Below, piece after piece: positions 7,751 through 12,519 of a stretch of DNA of 12,519 nt. The position numbers were made by a program, and so were the translations under genes. The DNA comes from Propionicimonas sp. (GTDB lineage: Bacteria > Actinomycetota > Actinomycetes > Propionibacteriales > Propionibacteriaceae). The DNA is taken from assembly GCA_031119515.1 (NCBI GenBank), contig JAVHXR010000009.1:1-12519 (forward strand), in the 5' to 3' direction. Below the pieces are notes generated by a model. The model was given only the letters and a program-made list of their open reading frames with translations, was not told the DNA's origin and did not search any database. Numbering within the stretch: position 1 is the first letter of the stretch; each line of letters starts with the position of its first letter.

Positions 7751-8393
7751 CCTCCCCCTCCGACAGCAGAGTGGGACTCGATTGGAAGAGTGCCCCGATC
7801 TCGTTGACGCCCTCCTGGGGAGACAGCTTCCTCATCTCCTCCTGAGCGGCAATCGCTACGCCCTCATCACCCTCGTCCTCGATGACTGCTGCAGCCAGCC
7901 GTTGCCACTGGGCCACCGTGAATCCACCCGCCAGCAGCATGTTTCTGAAGGCTTCCCGCCACTCACTGCTCGTCATGTGCTCTGGAGCGACGGCCAGCTC
8001 CGAGCAAGGCTCTGTGGCCTCAACGGGCTCAACGATCTGTATCTCAGCGTCCTGACGTTGGAGAGTGGTCTTGACTTGGGAGTGTTGCTTCCGATCCGCT
8101 ACGGCGGTCCTGATCCGCTGCCAGATAGTGGGAGCCACCTCGGTCAGGAACCACTGGCTGGCATGGAGGACGATGATGCCAGCCGCGTTGAGAGCGATCT
8201 TCTGGAAGCCCGTGAGACCCGGCGATACCTGCACGATCTCCTTCTTCCCCTGGGGGAGATCTCGAAAGATCACGACGGGACCTCCAGGGCCGTCGGCACC
8301 GAAGGAGTTGGCGCTGAAGGCTCCTGCGACTTGGTGAGACTTCCCCAGGTCGTGGCCTGCGGGAATCCGGATGCGAACGATCTCGTCAGGCAT
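7614..8393 (-). CDS. Unrecognised 259-residue protein with one hydrophobic segment and acidic tail
   Basis: I do not recognise this protein. ATG 8393 is chosen over the longer frame from 8438 because AGGAGG lies just upstream at suitable spacing and the product then starts cleanly, MPDEIVRIRIPAGHD. Visible parts: a probable beta-rich N-terminal domain with a Gly-rich turn (about 1-60), a hydrophobic stretch that could be a membrane helix or buried hairpin (IALNAAGIIVLHASQWFL, about 66-83), a basic stretch (93-115), a helical segment rich in Trp and Glu (SSEWREAFRNMLLAGGFTVAQWQRL, 142-166, shown here as a span), and a disordered, strongly acidic Pro/Ser/Glu tail (about 210-259). It converges on qatD and may be a separate cargo gene. 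The opposite-strand frame is Leu/His/Arg-rich and looks like a shadow. Function unknown; a membrane-associated or phage-responsive role would be speculation. Confidence 0.7.
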   Translation of the reverse strand: MPDEIVRIRIPAGHDLGKSHQVAGAFSANSFGADGPGGPVVIFRDLPQGKKEIVQVSPGLTGFQKIALNAAGIIVLHASQWFLTEVAPTIWQRIRTAVADRKQHSQVKTTLQRQDAEIQIVEPVEATEPCSELAVAPEHMTSSEWREAFRNMLLAGGFTVAQWQRLAAAVIEDEGDEGVAIAAQEEMRKLSPQEGVNEIGALFQSSPTLLSEGEVMEPVEISAAPAEPSYPPQRMMEPEGSDSSVDLEDDEPHADESAH

Positions 8394-8666
8394 GGCTCCG
8401 CTCCTCCTAGCGCCGGCAGACAGACATCCTCGTCTCATCGGTCCAGCAGTCGCAATCTAGGACTCCCCTGAGACACCGAGGAGGCGAGTAGAGCGCACCT
8501 CCGTGGGTCGCATCCACCCCGTTGATAGTTCGCCCCGAGCGGTCCGCCCAGATTCGAACCACCCGAGGAGAACATTCAGGAAGTTACAGAAGCTCATCGT
8601 CAAGTTACAGAAGCTCATCGGCCTCGCTGCCTGCTCCTCCTGATGCCCGCCGTTCGATGATGCTCG
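8394..8666. other. Intergenic region between the two minus-strand cargo genes
   Basis: This 273-base gap separates the GIY-YIG gene stop from the start of the 259-residue gene. It holds that gene's ribosome binding site (AGGAGG on the minus strand, about 8404-8410) and the tandem repeat at 8581-8620. A TAGATT on the minus strand (8454-8459) could be a -10 element for the downstream gene, without a visible -35. I see no RNA gene and no strong terminator hairpin. Confidence 0.5.
8581..8620. repeat. Two-copy tandem repeat, 19-bp unit, 21-bp period
   Basis: The 19-mer aagttacagaagctcatcg occurs at 8581-8599 and, without mismatch, at 8602-8620, separated by tc. A period of 21 bases is exactly two helical turns, so both copies would face the same side of the DNA. 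It lies 47 bases after the stop of the GIY-YIG gene and about 190 bases upstream of the start of the next minus-strand gene. It could be a binding site, part of an attachment site, or a slippage duplication. Confidence 0.85.
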
Positions 8667-10004
8667 CTACCTCTGGTTGTGGCGACGTCGGAGCGCGCTG
8701 AGGCGGGCTCTCAGTTCGTTCTTGGGCCGCTTGTCGAGGTTGAGGGGCGGGTCGAGGGCGTCGAGGATCCCGGTTTCGAGGGCCTCGAGCGTGTCGGCGT
8801 CCTCGACGGGGATGGCGATGACTCGTAGGTGCTGGTGCATCCATCTGGTCAGTTGCTCCTCGTCGATGGCGGAGCGGTCTTCTGCTGTGGCCAGGACCGC
8901 ACCGAGACTGAGTCTGAACGTGGAGAAGTTGTGCCTGCCGCCGAGGTGCATGCCACGGATACGCCCCCAGAGGGTGTTGGTGGACTTCCTGCCGCTGTGG
9001 GATCTGGTGGCGCCAGCCAGTCCTGCATAGATCAGCCCCGGTTCGACGAGGTGTCCGAGACCCACGGTCAGGTCGTGCGCACCGCTGCTGTCGACCCACC
9101 AGCTGTAGAGGCCGGGCATTCGGAGGCCCGCGCCGCTGGTCGCGAGGAACTCGGCCGGGCTTCGGGAGGTGGTCTCGTCGCGCAGCTGGCCGACCAGCCC
9201 CGAGACATCAGGAGCCGGCCCCGGTGGCGGTGCCGTGACCGGCACAGGCGGGGTGGCGTGGTTCTGCGGGTGAGCCATGTGCAGGCCGTACCAGGCGAGG
9301 CGTTGGCCAAGGGTGAGACCAGCGAGCGGCTCGACAAGCTGGGCCCCAGCCTGCGTCACGCCTGCGCGGATCGGGTCAATGTAGGCCGAGCCGGCATGGG
9401 CTTCGATTGTCTTTCCGCGGAGCGTGCCGGCCACGTCGTGGAGTTGCTGCACCACCTTGACGCCCCACTCCTGGCGGTAGGCGGCGGGAGTGGTCGAGAG
9501 GCGAAGCTCGTACGGTTGCAGGATCTCTTCGGGGGCGACCAGGCCGTGTTCTGCGGACAGGATGAACCATCGGTCGCCTGCGGTCTCGGCGTACGCGCGT
9601 TCCTTGCGGAACAACGGCGAGATGTACAGGTCCCTCGCTGGCGCGGCATGGGAGAGCTTGCTCTTCACGCAGCCGACCAGCACGACGTCAGCGCTCCCGA
9701 CAAGTTCCTGCCCGAGTTCGGCGTCCCGCTGATGGGCCTGCGCCCTGCCTTCGCTGGCCCTCACGTCGCGGGGCATCGGTTCGCCGTGCCCTGATGAGCG
9801 CCGAACGAAGGTCACCGAGCCGCCGACGCGAACATCGACAGTGGTGAAGCCGGGCCATCCGGTTCTGGCGCCCTTCCAGAAGGCTGGATAGTTCTGCGCG
9901 GAGGGGGGAAGACCCCCAACCATGGAATCCAGTTCCTGCCAGGTGAAGGTGCACCGGTGGTCGACATCACGCAGCGCACTCCGTAACGGTGACCAGTCAG
10001 CCAT
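8667..10004 (-). CDS. DUF7662 - DUF6884 - GIY-YIG nuclease fusion protein
   Basis: The 445-residue product is numbered from ATG 10004. Residues 1-69 match the DUF7662 pattern as I know it (FTWQELDSMVGGLPPSA, then a W-rich middle and VTFVRR). Residues about 105-235 resemble DUF6884: VVLVGCVKSKL (107-117), LYISPLFRKERAYAE and FILSAEHGLVAPEE (147-160). After a Pro-rich linker (about 245-270) comes a GIY-YIG-like domain: GLYSWW (298-303), LIYAGLAG (324-331), LWGRIRGMHLGG (345-356), a Glu in LEALETGI (E410) and PPLNLDKRPKN (419-429). GIY-YIG domains cut DNA using the Tyr, Arg and Glu of these motifs. DUF names are from memory. ATG 10004 is preferred over TTG 10085 because the first domain begins there; no good ribosome binding site is visible. 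It lies in a defence cargo, so a nucleic-acid-targeting role is reasonable, but the target and the roles of the first two domains are unknown. Confidence 0.85.
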   Translation of the reverse strand: MADWSPLRSALRDVDHRCTFTWQELDSMVGGLPPSAQNYPAFWKGARTGWPGFTTVDVRVGGSVTFVRRSSGHGEPMPRDVRASEGRAQAHQRDAELGQELVGSADVVLVGCVKSKLSHAAPARDLYISPLFRKERAYAETAGDRWFILSAEHGLVAPEEILQPYELRLSTTPAAYRQEWGVKVVQQLHDVAGTLRGKTIEAHAGSAYIDPIRAGVTQAGAQLVEPLAGLTLGQRLAWYGLHMAHPQNHATPPVPVTAPPPGPAPDVSGLVGQLRDETTSRSPAEFLATSGAGLRMPGLYSWWVDSSGAHDLTVGLGHLVEPGLIYAGLAGATRSHSGRKSTNTLWGRIRGMHLGGRHNFSTFRLSLGAVLATAEDRSAIDEEQLTRWMHQHLRVIAIPVEDADTLEALETGILDALDPPLNLDKRPKNELRARLSALRRRHNQR

Positions 10005-10314
10005 GAGCGACAGTGTCCCGCACCAGCACGCGCGCCTCCACAACCCTCCCTCAACCCAGGGCGCGCCAGCACGAGGCCTTGGCAAGCCCTCGGCCTAAGA
10101 ACTACCTGAGCCTGCGAAGGCACCGCGATGCACGTGTCCCCAGCGTTGACAAGCGGATTCACCAGTTGTCACCGGATGCCGGTGTGGCTTCCTGTCAATG
10201 TCCTCCGGCAGATCTGTGGAGAACTCAGGCCGCTTGGACAGGTCTGGGGACAAACCCAACTACATCGACTTGATCGCCTTCCGTAGTCGCGAAGACCGCG
10301 GAAGGAGACATGAG
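10005..10314. other. Divergent intergenic region with candidate regulatory sequences
   Basis: This 310-base gap lies between two divergent genes and should contain promoters for both. On the plus strand a perfect TTGACA (10146-10151) could be a -35, but no good TANNNT follows at 16-18 bases. CACCGG ATG CCGGTG (10170-10184) is a short perfect inverted repeat. Two related 12-mers, cagatctgtgga (10209-10220) and caggtctgggga (10239-10250), share 10 of 12 bases at 30-base spacing. AAGGAG (10302-10307) is the ribosome binding site of the next plus-strand gene. An in-frame ATG at 10198 exists but I consider it upstream of the real start. Confidence 0.45.
10209..10250. repeat. Imperfect direct repeat pair, possible operator
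   Basis: cagatctgtgga and caggtctgggga match at 10 of 12 positions and start 30 bases apart, about three helical turns. They lie 65-105 bases upstream of the ATG of the sigma-like gene. Paired sites with whole-turn spacing are typical of regulator binding, but two short GC-rich repeats can occur by chance. Confidence 0.3.
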
Positions 10315-11118
10315 ATGAGGTCGGTTGGCAAGGAACTGAACTTCGCCAGCTCGGAGAGTGTGCCGGGTGAGGTCGAGGCTGCGTGGCCTGGGTGGCAGGA
10401 GCTTCACCCGGAGCTGCGTGTCGTTGACGCCGGCGGACTACGCGCGTGGTTGAAGCGGGTACCGGGCGAGGAGAGCGACAGGGTGCTGCGCGTCCTCGCT
10501 CGGCGGGCGTCGGAGCAGGACGATGACGATCACGCCGCGCGGGTGGCACTGGTTTGGGCGCTGCTGCCCGGGGCGGGCTGTCTCGCTTCTCGCTACCGGC
10601 ACGTGCCGAATCCCAACTTCATGGTCGCCGAGCAGCTGTGGATTCAGGCCTCCGAGTTTCCCTGGCGGACCACCTCGAAGGTTGCGGCCAATGTGCTGGC
10701 CAAGGTGCGCAATGAGGTGCTGCGGGAGATCGGGGCGTCGAGCCGTCCCGATCCTGCCGAACGGCTCAACGCCTCCGCGACTCAGTACGTCGACACCTGG
10801 CGCTCGCACATCGCGCCCGCCGAGCAGACCGGGGCCGGCGAACTGCATGACCTGCTCGACCATGCGGTCGACACCCAGGTCATCACCCCGTGGGATCGCG
10901 CACTGCTTCTGGTGGCCGTGGAGGTTGGCTACGACGCCAGCTGGGCGCTCAAGCGAGACAGCTGCCTCGGCGGTTTGACCGGCAACACCTTCTCCGCACT
11001 GGTGGCCGAGCGGCTGGGCTGCTCGGCACGGACCGTCCGTCGACGCATCCATCTCACGATCCAGGCGCTGCGCGACTCTCTGCCGCACCTGCTCGACGAG
11101 CTTCGTGATGCTGCCTGA
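10315..11118 (+). CDS. Putative sigma-70-region-4-like DNA-binding protein
   Basis: ATG 10315 is chosen over ATG 10198 because AAGGAG lies 7 bases upstream, giving 267 residues. The C-terminal segment FSALVAERLGCSARTVRRRI (226-245) is a helix-turn-helix of the sigma region 4/LuxR type, followed by the helix IQALRDSLPHLL. The middle (about 75-140: VALVWALLPGAGCLASRY and VAEQLWIQASEFPWR, then VAANVLAKVRNEVL) is helical and weakly recalls region 2 of diverged sigma-like proteins of actinobacterial mobile elements. I see no clear -10 or -35 recognition residues, so it may regulate transcription without being a working sigma factor. It stands first in the right-hand plus-strand cluster, before conjugation-like genes, and could control them. 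An acidic run, EQDDDDH (67-73), is unusual but unexplained. Confidence 0.75.
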   Translation: MRSVGKELNFASSESVPGEVEAAWPGWQELHPELRVVDAGGLRAWLKRVPGEESDRVLRVLARRASEQDDDDHAARVALVWALLPGAGCLASRYRHVPNPNFMVAEQLWIQASEFPWRTTSKVAANVLAKVRNEVLREIGASSRPDPAERLNASATQYVDTWRSHIAPAEQTGAGELHDLLDHAVDTQVITPWDRALLLVAVEVGYDASWALKRDSCLGGLTGNTFSALVAERLGCSARTVRRRIHLTIQALRDSLPHLLDELRDAA

Positions 11119-11175
11119 GATCCCGGTGGCCTACATGGACGGCGCGGCGCCTTCTTCATGGCCGAGGTGATCGGA

Positions 11176-11952
11176 ATGACCGACGACACAATCGAGTGGG
11201 CGCCGCTCGCAGCAACCGTGCGGAACGCGCTCGCCCAGAAGGTTCGCCAACAGGTGCGGCCACCGGGTACCGGGCTGTACGGGTGGCAGGCCCGGTACGA
11301 CGAGAGCGTCGTAGCGGTCGCCGGGTTGATCGGGTCGGTCGGTGCGACGACGGTCAGTCTGGCTCTGGCATCCGTGGCGACGCTCACCGGCCCGGCCCGG
11401 ATCATTGAGTGCGGACCGCCCAGCCGATCCGGGCTGACTGCCGCAGCCGCCGCCGAACTTGGTACCGGTCGCGGTGGCTGGACGAGGGGGCAGCGCGAGG
11501 GCGTCACCCTGATACGCCGGAGCTCGACGTCCTTGTTCGACGCGGCCCCTCCACCTCCGGAGGAGGACGGGACCTTCACCGTGCTCGATGTCGGGGATCT
11601 GCTGACCGATCGCCCCGGCGAGCTGTCGATCGCTGCTGACGTCACGAGTCGCTGGGTGCTGGTGGCGAGGGCGAGTGTCCCGTGCCTGCGGCAGCTTGAA
11701 CTCGTCCTCGACCTCGCACTCGCACACAACCCGACACTCGCGATCGTCGGCACCCCTCCGCCACGTTGGCCAACCCGGCTGGCCTCGGCCATCCAACCGC
11801 GCACCCGCGCCCTGCTCGAGTCGGGGCGAGTAGCGACCTTCCGCCACGACAAGCGCCTCGCGATCACCGGGCTTACCCCGGATCCATTGCCCGGACACGT
11901 CGCAGCCTCCGCCGGGAGGCTGCTCACCATCCTGGAAGGACTACCCCTATGA
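11176..11952 (+). CDS. MinD/ParA-like protein with a lysine-less P-loop
   Basis: The 258-residue product is numbered from ATG 11176, preferred over ATG 11158 because GAGGTGA (11164-11170) is well placed before it. VVAVAGLIGSVGATTVSLAL (46-65 as a span) occupies the position of a MinD/ParA deviant Walker A, but the GK is replaced by GA (A57). TVLDVGDLL (135-143) resembles Walker B, and WVLVARASVPCLRQLELVL (160-178) resembles the following strand and helix of that fold. Without the lysine, ATP hydrolysis is doubtful. From memory, conjugative elements of Actinomycetota often carry such proteins directly upstream of small membrane proteins and the VirB4/VirB6-like genes, as here. Its stop forms ATGA with the next start. 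A role in positioning or assembling the transfer apparatus is inferred. No membrane helix is visible. Confidence 0.75.
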   Translation: MTDDTIEWAPLAATVRNALAQKVRQQVRPPGTGLYGWQARYDESVVAVAGLIGSVGATTVSLALASVATLTGPARIIECGPPSRSGLTAAAAAELGTGRGGWTRGQREGVTLIRRSSTSLFDAAPPPPEEDGTFTVLDVGDLLTDRPGELSIAADVTSRWVLVARASVPCLRQLELVLDLALAHNPTLAIVGTPPPRWPTRLASAIQPRTRALLESGRVATFRHDKRLAITGLTPDPLPGHVAASAGRLLTILEGLPL

Positions 11953-12227
11953 GGTTCTTGATTCCGCTCAAGGTCTGCCCGGTCGCACCCGGTCAGGCAC
12001 AGCAGTATGTCGATCAGATCACCGGCAACGTCCTGTGGGGCGTGCAGTGGATCTTCGTCGTGGCTCTCGTGATCAGCGTCGCCGCGATCGCCGGCGGACG
12101 CCTGTTCATGATGCCGCACGCCTCCCGCGCCGGGGTCATCTCCGCGGTCGTCGTCTTCTTGTCGGTGATCGCCTACCTGACCCTGCCATCGCTGTTGGAC
12201 GCGCTAATGGGGAAGGGCTGCATCTGA
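11949..12227 (+). CDS. Small two-helix membrane protein, likely conjugation-associated
   Basis: The product has 92 residues. It starts at ATG 11949 in an ATGA overlap with the preceding gene, with GGAAGGA about 9 bases upstream. A short N-terminal segment with one Cys (LKVCPVAPG) precedes helix 1 (about 29-50, WGVQWIFVVALVISVAAIAGG), a short loop RLFMMPHASR, helix 2 (61-82) and a short tail GKGCI. Two helices in about 90 residues, upstream of other transfer-like genes, recall the TrbC/VirB2 pilin-like or small scaffold proteins of type IV secretion systems. Sequence alone does not prove that. The N- and C-terminal cysteines could form a disulphide if both face outward. Its stop TGA shares its last base with the ATG of the next gene. 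Confidence 0.8.
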   Translation: MRFLIPLKVCPVAPGQAQQYVDQITGNVLWGVQWIFVVALVISVAAIAGGRLFMMPHASRAGVISAVVVFLSVIAYLTLPSLLDALMGKGCI

Positions 12228-12519
12228 TGGCTGCCCAGGACATCACCGGCGCGCTGTGGCCCCGGTGGCGGCTGTTCGTCGGGCTGGCCGCGGTTGCGAC
12301 CGTCGGCATGCTGCTGTTCGGCGGGCTCGTCGCCACCATGCTGGCACTCCTCGTCCCCAGCGCACCGGGGACGGAACAGGTCGATGTCGATGAACAGCAG
12401 CGACAGCGGCCTGCGTTCGTGCTGCGCCGCGCGCATCAGCGTCTCCAGCCGCGCCTCACCGGTACGCCGGTTGGTGAAGCCGGTCAGCGGATCGACTTCC
12501 GCCGACCGCCGCAGGTCGG
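12227..12519 (+). CDS. N-terminus of a membrane protein of the transfer cluster; probably cut at about 12360
   Basis: The start ATG 12227 shares its A with the stop of the previous gene. The product begins MAAQDITGALWPRWRLF, followed by a long hydrophobic helix (about residues 15-44). This is the usual N-terminus of a membrane-anchored protein; from memory, a lytic transglycosylase or NlpC/P60 peptidase of the transfer apparatus often starts this way at this place. The frame stays open to the window end, but from about residue 46 the translation becomes Gln/Arg-rich and lies antisense to a clear GGDEF coding stretch. Only the first 45 codons or so therefore seem to belong to the original gene. 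The change falls at an inverted repeat at 12352-12373. Confidence 0.55.
   Translation, partial: MAAQDITGALWPRWRLFVGLAAVATVGMLLFGGLVATMLALLVPSAPGTEQVDVDEQQRQRPAFVLRRAHQRLQPRLTGTPVGEAGQRIDFRRPPQV
12352..12373. repeat. Perfect 7-bp inverted repeat at the sequence junction
   Basis: cgtcccc (12352-12358) and ggggacg (12367-12373) are exact reverse complements with an 8-base loop. The repeat sits where plus-strand membrane-protein coding stops making sense and minus-strand GGDEF coding begins. It could be a terminator-like hairpin, a recombination site remnant, or the place where two unrelated templates were joined. Confidence 0.6.
12374..12519 (-). pseudogene. Truncated GGDEF (diguanylate cyclase) domain fragment
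   Basis: On the minus strand, from the window end inward, the frame reads DLRRSAEVDPLTGFTNRR, a variable helix (EARLETLMRAAQHERR) and PLSLLFIDIDLF. This is the opening of a GGDEF domain: the D-x-LTG-x-x-NRR motif, then the PLSLL-x-x-DID-x-F strand that holds a metal-binding Asp. In an intact domain K-x-x-ND and then GGDEF would follow; here the frame continues RPRCAGDEEC, which is not domain sequence, and runs on antisense through the membrane-protein gene to a stop near 12173. The part after DLF is missing, so no active cyclase could be made. The gene's own start would lie to the right of the window. Confidence 0.7.

Noticed and set aside
7617..8471. 284-residue plus-strand ORF opposite the 259-residue minus-strand gene.
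   Set aside because: The composition is Leu/His/Arg-rich with no ribosome binding site, while the minus strand has AGGAGG before an ATG and a plausible protein.
8538..8566. A tRNA T-loop-like string (GGTTCGAATC on the minus strand) in the gap between the two minus-strand genes, suggesting a tRNA end or attachment site.
   Set aside because: The bases on either side do not form the 5-bp T stem, and no anticodon arm, D arm or acceptor stem can be found around it.
8605..9099. Minus-strand frame overlapping the 3' end of the GIY-YIG gene and ending inside the tandem repeat; a possible frameshifted C-terminus.
   Set aside because: The GIY-YIG frame keeps its expected Glu and PPLN motifs up to its own stop, so no frameshift is needed. 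The shared DELL-stop with the repeat is recorded as a finding.
8829..9794. 321-residue plus-strand ORF.
   Set aside because: It is fully antisense to the DUF6884/GIY-YIG gene, whose motifs are clear; long antisense frames are common in DNA of this GC content.
10929..12119. 396-residue minus-strand ORF.
   Set aside because: It spans three plus-strand genes with overlaps and ribosome binding sites, and its Ser/Arg/Ala-rich translation shows no domain.
1..12519. CRISPR array, rRNA/tRNA genes, insertion sequence with terminal inverted repeats, integrase or transposase.
   Set aside because: I looked on both strands and found none. The only repeats are the two-copy 19-mer, the imperfect 12-mers and short hairpins.

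Overview
The window is high-GC DNA with strong G/C preference at third codon positions, GTG starts, ATGA/GTGA gene overlaps and one apparently leaderless gene. Together with a BTAD-type regulator and a conjugation-like gene cluster, this points to Actinomycetota. I cannot name a genus from the sequence. The layout looks like an integrative conjugative element or conjugative plasmid with a defence cargo inserted between its backbone genes.

Left backbone (1-2556): the 3' part of a large membrane-anchored protein with a Pro/Ser/Thr-rich linker, one transmembrane helix and a C-terminal winged-helix plus BTAD region, followed by a possible 26-codon linker ORF and an 88-codon gene of unknown function. 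The three reading frames are chained by 4-base overlaps. A GC-rich hairpin at 2588-2612 may end this transcript.

Cargo (about 2613-10004): a complete four-gene Qat antiphage operon, qatA (KAP-type P-loop ATPase), qatB (Gly-rich N-terminal half, MGTS start), qatC (QueC-like ATP pyrophosphatase) and qatD (TatD-like metal-dependent nuclease). All junctions overlap, so they are probably co-transcribed and translationally coupled. Two minus-strand genes converge on it. One encodes an unrecognised 259-residue protein with one hydrophobic segment and a very acidic tail. The other encodes a 445-residue protein that reads as DUF7662, DUF6884 and GIY-YIG nuclease domains in order. A 21-bp-period tandem repeat (8581-8620) lies between them.

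Right backbone (10315-12360): a divergent plus-strand cluster with a sigma-70-region-4-like DNA-binding protein, a MinD/ParA-like protein whose P-loop lacks the lysine, a 92-residue protein with two membrane helices, and the N-terminus of another membrane protein. The last three resemble the start of an actinobacterial type IV secretion/conjugation cluster.

Right end (about 12360-12519): the conjugation reading frame stops making sense at a perfect 7-bp inverted repeat. Beyond it the minus strand encodes the first part of a GGDEF domain, cut off right after its DIDLF motif. This is either a real recombination scar or a chimeric assembly join, and should be settled before the edge is interpreted.

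The Qat system is already described. The least explained parts are the two minus-strand cargo genes, the tandem repeat between them and the right-hand junction.
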